A stretch of DNA of 23,903 nucleotides from Myxococcales bacterium. Its GTDB lineage: Bacteria > Myxococcota > Polyangia > HGW-17 > SLPX01. The translations under genes and the position numbers were made by a program. The stretch is taken from contig SLPX01000120.1 of the NCBI GenBank assembly GCA_007131745.1, forward strand, positions 1 to 23,903, given 5' to 3'. Positions within the stretch are counted from its first letter, which is position 1; every line of letters starts with the position of its first letter. The notes under the pieces were generated by a model that had not been told where the DNA came from, did not search any database, and was given only the letters and a program-made list of their open reading frames with translations. Shown one piece after another: positions 6,469 to 13,576 of the stretch.

Positions 6469-8613
6469 ATGAAGAAATTTAGAACAACAGCTCCGATGGA
6501 CCGCAGGTCGAAACCTTTTGTTTGGGGAACCGTCCGGTTCCAAACACTTGTTTTTGCAGTTGCGCTTATGGTTGGAGGGTGCCCCAAGACGCCGTCAAGA
6601 ACCATTGACACTCCGAGAGGAGCGGAATCCGAAGAGATACGGGACGCGGACCGCGACCATGAAGCGGCAAAGGATGCAATGCAACAACCTCCGCCCCCGG
6701 AAAACCTGGAAGACAGGTTGATGATGACAGGGTACATAGCCAACTTGGCCCAGCTTTCAGCGCCGCTGGTGAAAACTTTCATCCGGACCTTCCGCGGAAG
6801 TCTGCCTGGAGATTCGACCCTGATCGTAAATGAAGCTGCCCATGCACTATTGCCGCAAATAGCGAGTTTTCTGGGTTTTCGCGTGATGCAAAAAGGGCTC
6901 AACCCGCAAGAAGGTTTTGCCTTTGCTTTTCTCGGGCCCAAGGGAATCTCCATCCCTCAGTCGTTTTACGGAAAAGTGGACGACAGTGTTTTGATGATGG
7001 GAAAGAAGGGGCCCGAATGGGAAGAAATGATGGAGACTCTTACAGACATATCGAGCGAGACTTTAAGTAGCGCCTGGGGCGCGGTCGGGTTTCGTATCGG
7101 CAAGGGAACTTACTGGTATTGGCTCCAGGGAGAATATGTTGTCATGGCGCGTTCAGTCGAGCTTCTGACAAGCGCAAAAGATCTTCTCGCACCGCTTTTC
7201 CGGAAAGAGATGAAGGATTCGAAAAATCTGAATATCGTAATGAATCTCGATTCACTGGGAAGGTTCCTTGTCGGCGGACTCAGGTTCGAATTGGCATCCA
7301 TCCCGGTTTGGGGGCCGCTTAAAAAACCCCAACAGATCCTTATGTCGCTTCTGGATAAGCTCGAAAGATTTTCCAACCAAGGCGATACTCTTGTGATTAC
7401 TGCGGCCACTGATTCGCTCACGGAATACAAGATCGACGTCTCACTCAAACCTAAAGCAGGAACGAGCGTGCATCGCTGGGTGCGGCAAATGCAAATACTT
7501 GACGCTTCCAGGCTAGGAGTTTTTCCTGCCCAATCATTCATACTTTCAGGAGAACAAACCGGAAAGGTTTTCCACGGTGCGATGATTGGTGTTTTCGGCC
7601 CGATGCTGAACGTGTTAGGCCACGTGTTAAAGTTGAAAGACAGTGAAAACCCCGAAAAGATTGGTTCTCTGATAAGACTTTCATCCCATCTCGACGTTTT
7701 GTGGAAAAGTCGAAGCGGCTTTACAGGTCAGTCCCTCAGAATGGACCCGAACAACGGTTTTGAAGGTCTGTGGGTGGAAGGGACAACCGATCCTGAGGGT
7801 TTTCGCAACGCGTTGAAGGGGGTTTTGTCGGAACTCCCCCATGTTGCAAGGATTTTGGCCGATCATTGGGATTTTTTCTCTTTTTTGACCGTAAACAAAG
7901 ATCATCCCGGCCGTAAAGCCAAGGTGACATTTCGCAAACATCGACTGAAAGGAGGCTTGGCCGAGCAAGCTGTTTTTCCCCGGCAAAAAAAGGTGAAAAA
8001 AAAGTCGCGGCGTGGAAGGTCGAAGGCGGAGGAGTCGTCCGAGATAACGGGCCGGTCGAGAGCAATGATGATTGCAGATGAATTGACAAAGGAAAGTCTT
8101 AAACGAGCCTTGTTGGGCGATTCGCCGACAGTGGCGTTTGTGCAACAAGGTGATACATTCTTTATTGCAGCCGGAAAAGAATGGAAGAACAATCTTCAAA
8201 GAGCCCTTGCCCTTCACGCCAAAGGCAACGGACGGTCACCGGGGGCTTTGTCTCGTAAGGACGCTAATCATCTCCTGAAAACGGACTTATGGAAATTCTG
8301 GAGACCATTGCTGAAACGAACATCACGGAATCTCCGAAATGCAGAGCGCACCCTTAAGAGAGATCCCGAAGTACGGCAAAGAATTGAAATGGATCTTGAG
8401 ACTATAAACGAGTTGAAGAAAAAGTTCCCTGAATCAAAAACAGGAGGAATCTTGGCCACCCTACCCCGCTCCCATTCAGTCACGTGGCAGATCCGACTGG
8501 GCGTGGAAGAAATCGTAGCATGGTCGATTCCCTTCATGGCTCTACTATGGTCGCGCATGGCCGACCCGGGAGAACCCTTGGAATTGAAACCGGCAGAGAA
8601 AGTTATTCACTGA
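6469..8613 (+). CDS. 714-residue lipoprotein of unknown family
   Basis: The ATG at 6469 has GAGG seven bases upstream. The N-terminus is long and basic, followed by a hydrophobic core and lipobox VGGC (Cys38), then a low-complexity acidic/Pro linker (about 45-85, including QQPPPPEN). I recognise no family. The body (about 85-500) alternates predicted helices and strands with no Cys-rich repeats, unlike its neighbours. A strongly basic stretch at about 505-525 (KKVKKKSRRGR) separates it from a C-terminal part with a Lys/Glu/Arg-rich helix (about 600-655) and a short hydrophobic segment near 685-700. The basic linker is encoded over runs of seven (7985-7991) and eight (7996-8003) adenines. It follows the GNCG lipoprotein gene by 54 bases on the same strand, so co-transcription is possible. 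It is probably a periplasmic, membrane-anchored protein; its role is unknown. Confidence 0.8.
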   Translation: MKKFRTTAPMDRRSKPFVWGTVRFQTLVFAVALMVGGCPKTPSRTIDTPRGAESEEIRDADRDHEAAKDAMQQPPPPENLEDRLMMTGYIANLAQLSAPLVKTFIRTFRGSLPGDSTLIVNEAAHALLPQIASFLGFRVMQKGLNPQEGFAFAFLGPKGISIPQSFYGKVDDSVLMMGKKGPEWEEMMETLTDISSETLSSAWGAVGFRIGKGTYWYWLQGEYVVMARSVELLTSAKDLLAPLFRKEMKDSKNLNIVMNLDSLGRFLVGGLRFELASIPVWGPLKKPQQILMSLLDKLERFSNQGDTLVITAATDSLTEYKIDVSLKPKAGTSVHRWVRQMQILDASRLGVFPAQSFILSGEQTGKVFHGAMIGVFGPMLNVLGHVLKLKDSENPEKIGSLIRLSSHLDVLWKSRSGFTGQSLRMDPNNGFEGLWVEGTTDPEGFRNALKGVLSELPHVARILADHWDFFSFLTVNKDHPGRKAKVTFRKHRLKGGLAEQAVFPRQKKVKKKSRRGRSKAEESSEITGRSRAMMIADELTKESLKRALLGDSPTVAFVQQGDTFFIAAGKEWKNNLQRALALHAKGNGRSPGALSRKDANHLLKTDLWKFWRPLLKRTSRNLRNAERTLKRDPEVRQRIEMDLETINELKKKFPESKTGGILATLPRSHSVTWQIRLGVEEIVAWSIPFMALLWSRMADPGEPLELKPAEKVIH

Positions 8614-8661
8614 TAAGTTCGTTATTGAGAGGCGATCGTGGAAAACAGAGAATAGTGAGTT

Positions 8662-8964
8662 TCAATCATCGTCGGGTACGGCTTTATCCACACACTCCGC
8701 AAACTTTTCGCAATCGTCGATTTTTACGCAATCCTTGACTTTGTCCTTGTGTTTTTTGCACTCTTTCAAAAACTCATCTTTCGCTTTGTCGATCTCTTCG
8801 ATGCCTTCCTTGGCCAGTTCTTCCCCGCCCAACTCCTTGAGCTGGTTGTACGCGCACTCCCTGTACTTTTTGAATGCTTTCTCACAAGGATCTCCACACC
8901 CGGTAAACGCCAACGATCCCAAGAAAAAGGTTGAAACAAGCAAACAAGCCGACAGTTTTTTCAT
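8662..8964 (-). CDS. Small charged lipoprotein
   Basis: This 100-residue protein has an excellent ribosome site (AAGGAGG seven bases before the ATG at 8964). Its signal peptide is typical, with lipobox FTGC (Cys23). The mature part is almost entirely Lys, Glu and Asp with five further Cys residues, in two C-x(n)-C helical-hairpin-like stretches (CEKAFKKYREC and CKKHKDKVKDCVKIDDCEKFAEC). This resembles small twin-Cys helical lipoproteins common in Deltaproteobacteria-like genomes. No function is assignable. It ends 48 bases from the convergent 714-residue lipoprotein gene. Confidence 0.75.
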   Translation of the reverse strand: MKKLSACLLVSTFFLGSLAFTGCGDPCEKAFKKYRECAYNQLKELGGEELAKEGIEEIDKAKDEFLKECKKHKDKVKDCVKIDDCEKFAECVDKAVPDDD

Positions 8965-9068
8965 GACGAATCCTCCTTTTAAATGAATGCCTCGCAAGTA
9001 AATGCGGTGAAAAATTCCGTGGTTTATTATTTTTCAGCGTCCCAAATTTTGGGGAGAGTTTATCACAG

Positions 9069-9110
9069 ACACTTTAAAAAACTTATTCAAAAAGTGTTCA
9101 AAAAGTGTTC
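9069..9110. repeat. Tandem 11-bp repeat upstream of small lipoprotein gene
   Basis: TTCAAAAAGTG occurs at 9086-9096 and again at 9097-9107, with a third partial unit (TTC). ACACTTT at 9069-9075 can pair with AAAGTGT in either copy. The repeat lies in the 181-base gap between the two minus-strand small lipoprotein genes. It may be a regulator site for the gene starting at 8964, or only AT-rich intergenic sequence. Confidence 0.4.
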
Positions 9111-9145
9111 GGGTGGTGCTCGCATGAAGTCCAACGTGTAACGGT

Positions 9146-9526
9146 TCAATCACATCTGTCTTGACCCGAAGCGATTTTACCTCCCTTGTTCGGCAGCCAA
9201 ATAGTCAGTTCACGACAGTCACCGTCTTTATCTTTCGCCCGCCAGATCAAAGTATTTCCATCGTCCTCTGTCACATGAGGCGCGCCAACCATTTTTTTGA
9301 CGTCTTTCGCCCTTTCCGGATAACCATCCGTTCGCTCCATATTGCCAAGAGTCTTGTCGTATGCTTCATGCAGTTCTTCGCCGGTGACATCCTTTCGAAC
9401 TTCGTACTTTTCTTCTGCCGCCTTTTCGCCTTCTTTCTCACTCTTTTTCTTATCACACGCCGCCCAAGACATTAATCCCGCGACAACAATCAGAGAAGCC
9501 GTCTGCATAAAAAACCTTCGAGTCAT
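9146..9526 (-). CDS. Small lipoprotein
   Basis: This 126-residue protein starts at 9526 with AAGGAGG seven bases upstream. The N-terminus MTRRFFMQTASLIVVAGLMS leads to WAAC (Cys24). This is an acceptable but atypical lipobox, with Trp where Leu is usual. A Lys/Glu-rich linker (about 25-45) precedes a compact C-terminal domain with VGAPHVTEDDGNTLIWRAKD and CRELTIWLPNKGG. That arrangement loosely resembles the small beta-rich SmpA/BamE-like lipoprotein fold (helix, then a G-x-P turn, then strands), but I would not assign it. Asp follows the lipidated Cys. It diverges from the molybdoenzyme operon across a 317-base regulatory gap. Confidence 0.7.
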   Translation of the reverse strand: MTRRFFMQTASLIVVAGLMSWAACDKKKSEKEGEKAAEEKYEVRKDVTGEELHEAYDKTLGNMERTDGYPERAKDVKKMVGAPHVTEDDGNTLIWRAKDKDGDCRELTIWLPNKGGKIASGQDRCD

Positions 9527-9843
9527 TTTTTTTCCTCCTTCAGTTGGAATTTCAGAAGTTCATAATCTGAGTAAAACACTCAACAAGTTAATCGTCTTAT
9601 AACCATTTTCTCATCGGTCTCTTCAACGATTGAACGGAAATAACTCCACCGATGAGAACGAATTTCGCTTGTAACTACTCTAACCGGCGATTTCACGCAA
9701 GAAGATTTTTACCATGAGTTCAGAGTCTACCGGGTGACTTTGTGAGAAGAGTGAAATAAAGAAAATAAAGGATAGTTTAAAGAAAGATTGTCCTTGGAAA
9801 CCGGTTTGCACCGGGGGAAAAAAAGGAGAAGAATGTTTGAGAT
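9527..9843. other. Divergent regulatory region before the molybdoenzyme operon
   Basis: This 317-base, AT-rich gap carries the 11-bp inverted repeat (9608-9658), a CCGGT-TTGC-ACCGG hairpin (9801-9814) and a purine-rich ribosome site followed by a mini-ORF (9833-9847). It must contain promoters for both the torD-like gene and the small lipoprotein. I could not pick a convincing -10/-35 pair. I saw no clear match to a molybdenum-cofactor riboswitch. Confidence 0.5.
9608..9658. promoter_or_regulatory. 11-bp inverted repeat, candidate operator
   Basis: TTCTCATCGGT (9608-9618) and ACCGATGAGAA (9648-9658) are perfect inverted copies separated by 29 bases. The half-sites are 40 bp apart centre to centre, close to four helical turns, so both would face the same side of the DNA. 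That fits a dimer or pair of dimers of a response regulator or similar protein. In RNA it could instead form a hairpin with a large loop. It is positioned between two divergent transcription units. Confidence 0.5.
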
Positions 9844-9847
9844 ATGA
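9833..9847 (+). promoter_or_regulatory. Four-codon leader mini-ORF overlapping the torD-like start
   Basis: AAGGAG (9823-9828) is followed four bases later by ATG TTT GAG ATA TGA. The TGA (9845-9847) overlaps the ATG (9844-9846) of the TorD-like gene. The real gene's own ATG is 15 bases from the ribosome site, too far for efficient direct initiation. A stop at 9838-9840 rules out a longer start in its frame. Translation of the chaperone may therefore depend on termination and re-initiation after the mini-ORF. Confidence 0.4.
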
Positions 9848-10566
9848 CAAGCCGAATGCTTCAGATCAGAGTCGACATGTACTCGATATTGAGCCGATTG
9901 TTTGCAGATCATTTGGATCCGAAGACACACGATCCTGAAACACTGAAGGAAGGGATTTCTTCAACAATTGCACGGTCAACTACTTCGGGGTTTCCAGGTG
10001 GCGAACGAATACGCTCCACTCTCTCCAACCTCGAGAATGCAGTGAATGACATATGTGAATGCTCCGAACGCGCTTTGGAAGTTCAGCGGGAATATGCAAT
10101 GCTCTTTCTGTTGCCCAATGGAGTGCAACCCTACGAGTCAGTCTATCTGGACCCTGCCGGACTGTTGAAAGGCGAACCCTGGCGTGATGTAAGGGAATTC
10201 TATCGTCGAATCGGTCTCAGCACGGATCAAGGCGAAAAACACCCGGAAGACCATATCGCTGTTGAACTGGGTTTCATGTGCGTAGCGACATCCTTGGAGG
10301 AGAAGTGCAAAACAACAGCCGTTTCGGTGGAAAAACAGTTCATGGATGAACACCTGCTTTTGTGGGGGTTTGAACTTGCCGAACGTATCATCCGCCACCC
10401 GTCGGCTTCTTTTTATCGAATCGCGGCCGAATTGCTTTGCGGATGGCTGGCATGCGAAGCCCACCGGCTTGAACAAATGCTGAAAGAATGTAAAAAACCT
10501 TTACCAAGCTCCGGATTGTGTGATGTTCAAAGAGAGATTTCATGGAGAAAGATGACAAGGGAATAG
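9844..10566 (+). CDS. TorD/DmsD-family molybdoenzyme chaperone
   Basis: This 240-residue, mostly helical protein carries the two hallmarks of the TorD/DmsD family: PYESVY (residues 96-101), preceded by EYAMLFLLP, and PEDHIAVELGFM (134-145). Family members bind the Tat signal of a specific molybdoenzyme and hold the apoprotein until cofactor insertion, preventing early export. The next gene overlaps by 25 bases and encodes exactly such a Tat-signal molybdoenzyme, so the partner is clear. The start at 9844 is the first possible in this frame and shares bases with the stop of a leader mini-ORF. It is somewhat longer than E. coli TorD/DmsD (about 200 residues), with extra residues at the C-terminus. 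I cannot choose among TorD, DmsD, TtrD or similar names. Confidence 0.88.
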   Translation: MTSRMLQIRVDMYSILSRLFADHLDPKTHDPETLKEGISSTIARSTTSGFPGGERIRSTLSNLENAVNDICECSERALEVQREYAMLFLLPNGVQPYESVYLDPAGLLKGEPWRDVREFYRRIGLSTDQGEKHPEDHIAVELGFMCVATSLEEKCKTTAVSVEKQFMDEHLLLWGFELAERIIRHPSASFYRIAAELLCGWLACEAHRLEQMLKECKKPLPSSGLCDVQREISWRKMTRE

Positions 10567-12797
10567 AGTTCAAGTTATCTCGCCGCGGCTTTATTCAGGC
10601 ACTGGGCGCGGGTGTGGGAGTGGGCGCTTTGGCCGCTTCTGGAATGTCGGTCAAGTTTAGACCGGCATCATCGGAACATCCGCACCGGGGAACAAGGTTC
10701 GTGCATACCCTTTGCGGTATTTGTGGGCCCGCCTGCGCGGCGAAAGCCGAGGTACATGATGGGCGCGTCGTAGGGTTACACGGAAACCCAAAGGACCAGA
10801 CCTCGCGAGGCAAGCTTTGCGTAAAAGCACATGGGGCGATTCGCGACCTCTACGATCCGGATCGTTTAAAATACCCGATGAAACGAACAAACCCTCGAAA
10901 AGGTCCTGATCATGATCCGGGCTGGGTGAAAATAAGCTGGGAAGAAGCTGTTGAACAATGCGCGAACGGCCTGAATCGATCGATTGCAACTCACGGTCCC
11001 GAATCCGTAATGTTTGTTTGCAGGTCAAACCCCTTTCTGAATCGCCTTGCCCGTGCAATCGGCACACCGAACCGTCTCAGCCACCAAACCACTTGTTTTC
11101 ATACTTATGCAGCGCCTTACCGCGCCATGTTCGGCTGGCCCGGTCGAACATGGCACCATGATCTCGACAATGCGAAATACATACTCGCCATGGGTTGGGA
11201 CGGTCCGGGTAAAGCCAAGAACCCGCATGTCCGTGGATTGAGCACAGCTTTGAACAAAGAAGCAAGACTGGTGGTTTTGGACCCGCGAAAAACAGTGACC
11301 GCGGACTTGGCCGATGAATACCACCCGGTCAGGCCCGGCAGCGATTTGGCCTTTGTACTGGGCATGATTCACGTGATCATAAAGGAGAACCTTTTTAACA
11401 AAGAGTTTATTGAAAAATACACAACCGGATTCGACAAGGTAAAAGCGCTTACCGAGAGCTACACCCCGGAGTGGGCATCCGCGCTTTGCGATATAGACGC
11501 GAACGCGATTCGGCGAATCGCGCGGGAGTTTGCTACGGCCGATACAGCGTTGGTCGTAACAAACAAGCGCTGTGCAGGAGGTCCCAACTACGCAAACAGC
11601 ACGCGGCTTGCGCACGCCCAGTTGATCCTCCAGTGTTTAACAGGTGTAATCGACCGCCTCGGAGGCCCGATCGCGCCACGTGGTTTTCCTCCTCAAAGCT
11701 TTGACAAAGCTTTTCCCTGCCCGTCTTTTCCCGAGATGAGAAAAGAACGAATCGACGGGTGGGAACGTTTTCCGTTCGCAGGTAGCCGGAGAATTGCAGC
11801 GGGTCATTTTCCAACAATGGCTTCAGGCATTTTAAGCGACAAGCCGTACAAAGTACGAGCCGCGATTGTCAACAAGTACAACCTGCTCGCTTTCCCGAAC
11901 CCGAAAAGAGCGATGGCCGCGTTCATGAAACTCGATTTCCTGGGTGCAATCGACATAATGCCGAGCGAAATCGTGCAACTGGCCGACGTGGTCATGCCGG
12001 AGCACCATTGGCTGGAAAACTCAGCGTTCAGCTTGAGGCGTTACGCGGCTTTTTATCCACAAATCGGTGTTCGCCTGCCTGCCTGCGAACCGCTCTACGA
12101 CACTCGTGATTCGCTGGATTTGTGGCCTGAAATCGGCCGAGTGATGGGTTTGGGCCGTTATTTCGAAGGGGTTAACAAACAAAAATGGCTCGATGTTCAA
12201 TTGAAAGCATGGGGGACTTCATGGGAAGAGTTACAAGCCTCTGAGGACGGGTTATTCTCGGTCGAAACAGACTTTCGTCCGGCAACGGGCTTTAAGACCC
12301 GGTCAGGAAAAATCGAACTCTACTGTACGGCTTTAGAAGAGGCAGGAGTTGATCCGCTGCCGACATGGAGAACAAAAAAAGCCGAACCCTGCCCTGATTA
12401 TCCGTTCTATTTCTTGACTTCAAGGCCGCCTCTTTATCGGATGACCCAAAACCAAAACAATGAGGTATTTGCCCAGATATGGCCTGAAAACAACGTTGAA
12501 ATCCACCCCGAGCCGGCGCGGAAACTCGGCTTGCGAAATGGAGATCCTGCCAGGGTGACTTCCGCTGTGGGGCAAATCGTACTAAAAACAAAAGTAACGG
12601 AAGCCATCCGGCCCGACTGTATATGCGTCATGCACGGCTTCGGCCACTGGTCGCGCGGGCTTTCAGTTACATACGGTAAGGGCGCAAACGACGGCGACCT
12701 GATCCCGGACGCTACAGCCGACGAAGTCGTCGCTGCAAAGGATCCCGGCGTGAGCGCAAACATGTGCGACTTTTGTGTCCGGGTCGAAAAAGCTTAG
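10542..12797 (+). CDS. Tat-exported molybdopterin oxidoreductase, PsrA/PhsA-type catalytic subunit
   Basis: This 751-residue protein has a twin-arginine signal (SRRGFIQ, 13-19, then a hydrophobic Ala/Gly stretch), so it is predicted periplasmic. It has the [4Fe-4S] motif C58-x2-C61-x3-C65-x27-C93 of the DMSO-reductase superfamily. C185 (HQTTCFHTY) sits where polysulfide/thiosulfate/arsenate-type enzymes use Cys as the Mo ligand. The C-terminal domain (about 620-751) is the molybdopterin-dinucleotide-binding domain (HPEPARKLGLRNGDPARV). Length (about 750) fits PsrA/PhsA better than TtrA or nitrate reductases. The likely job is two-electron reduction or oxidation of a small inorganic sulfur, selenium, arsenic or similar compound; the substrate is not readable. 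It overlaps the chaperone gene and precedes the ferredoxin subunit by five bases. Confidence 0.88.
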   Translation: MEKDDKGIEFKLSRRGFIQALGAGVGVGALAASGMSVKFRPASSEHPHRGTRFVHTLCGICGPACAAKAEVHDGRVVGLHGNPKDQTSRGKLCVKAHGAIRDLYDPDRLKYPMKRTNPRKGPDHDPGWVKISWEEAVEQCANGLNRSIATHGPESVMFVCRSNPFLNRLARAIGTPNRLSHQTTCFHTYAAPYRAMFGWPGRTWHHDLDNAKYILAMGWDGPGKAKNPHVRGLSTALNKEARLVVLDPRKTVTADLADEYHPVRPGSDLAFVLGMIHVIIKENLFNKEFIEKYTTGFDKVKALTESYTPEWASALCDIDANAIRRIAREFATADTALVVTNKRCAGGPNYANSTRLAHAQLILQCLTGVIDRLGGPIAPRGFPPQSFDKAFPCPSFPEMRKERIDGWERFPFAGSRRIAAGHFPTMASGILSDKPYKVRAAIVNKYNLLAFPNPKRAMAAFMKLDFLGAIDIMPSEIVQLADVVMPEHHWLENSAFSLRRYAAFYPQIGVRLPACEPLYDTRDSLDLWPEIGRVMGLGRYFEGVNKQKWLDVQLKAWGTSWEELQASEDGLFSVETDFRPATGFKTRSGKIELYCTALEEAGVDPLPTWRTKKAEPCPDYPFYFLTSRPPLYRMTQNQNNEVFAQIWPENNVEIHPEPARKLGLRNGDPARVTSAVGQIVLKTKVTEAIRPDCICVMHGFGHWSRGLSVTYGKGANDGDLIPDATADEVVAAKDPGVSANMCDFCVRVEKA

Positions 12798-12802
12798 AAC
12801 CT

Positions 12803-13576
12803 ATGAAAACCGATTACGACCATACGATGTTGTTCGATTCCACCTCTTGTATCGGCTGTGAAGCATGCACAGCGGTTTGTAAAATTCGATACGATTCGCC
12901 ATGGGGTGTTTTTCGAACCAAAATATCACGCACCCAAACAGGTTCCCATCCTGATTCACGGACCAGGCGTTACAAGGTCGCGTGTCAACACTGCAAAAAA
13001 GCCGCCTGCGTCAAGGCGTGTCCGTCGAAAGCGCTCGGGCGAGTCCGCGGTGTCGCGGTTGTTTTGGATCCCTCCGGTTGCATAGGTTGCGGATATTGCT
13101 CGGCCGCATGTCCGTATGGTGTGGCCAAATTCGATCGCGCACGCGGCAAAGCCGCTGATAAGTGCTCTTTTTGCTTTAAACTCGTTCCGGAAAACAAGCC
13201 TTTTTGCGTCAGTGCCTGCCCTGTCGCCGCGCTTTCTTTCGGCCCCAGACCGGAAATCATTGAACAGGCGAATGTTAGGATCGCTCACCTGAAGGGGCGC
13301 GGCGTGAAAAATACTCGTATATACGGCGTCCAAGAACTGGGCGGCCTCGGTGTTATTTCAGTGCTGGCCGGAGAACCGGCTGAATACGGGATTCCGGAAA
13401 AACCGCGTATCCCGTGGGGACACAAGTCGTGGCGACACGTGTTACGACCGGGAGGCGGCATTGCCGCAGCAGCGGCTGTTGCGGCCATCTTGTCAAATTG
13501 GATTTCGACCAGGAAAGGGAGGGTACCTGATTCCTCGCGTTCTTCGGAATCATCCACAGGAAGGGGGGAAGAATGA
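12803..13576 (+). CDS. Four-cluster ferredoxin (B) subunit with C-terminal membrane helix
   Basis: This 257-residue protein has sixteen Cys in four groups, as in DmsB/PsrB/HybA/FdnH. They are C16-x2-C19-x2-C22-x3-C26; CQHCKKAACVKAC; CIGCGYCSAAC; and CSFC with a distant CVSAC. These build a four-cubane wire from the Mo subunit to a membrane partner. The part after the clusters (YGVQELGGLGVISVL) resembles FdnH/HybA. It is followed by a hydrophobic segment (about 216-230, GGGIAAAAAVAAILSNW) and a charged tail, so this subunit probably anchors itself in the membrane. I chose the ATG at 12803, five bases after the A-subunit stop. An ATG at 12764 would add 13 unrelated residues. It has no Tat signal of its own and would cross with the A subunit. 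Its stop overlaps the RnfD start (ATGA). Confidence 0.88.
   Translation: MKTDYDHTMLFDSTSCIGCEACTAVCKIRYDSPWGVFRTKISRTQTGSHPDSRTRRYKVACQHCKKAACVKACPSKALGRVRGVAVVLDPSGCIGCGYCSAACPYGVAKFDRARGKAADKCSFCFKLVPENKPFCVSACPVAALSFGPRPEIIEQANVRIAHLKGRGVKNTRIYGVQELGGLGVISVLAGEPAEYGIPEKPRIPWGHKSWRHVLRPGGGIAAAAAVAAILSNWISTRKGRVPDSSRSSESSTGRGEE

Noticed and set aside
9527..9843. Molybdenum-cofactor riboswitch in the leader of the Mo operon
   Set aside because: Context is suitable, but only a 5-bp hairpin and the distant 11-bp inverted repeat are visible. I could not recognise the conserved riboswitch core. A covariance-model search would settle it.
10542..12797. Formate dehydrogenase or nitrate reductase assignment
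   Set aside because: There is no selenocysteine/Cys-His formate dehydrogenase signature. Length and the C185 context fit PsrA/PhsA-type enzymes better, and the assimilatory/periplasmic nitrate reductase arrangement does not match the partners.
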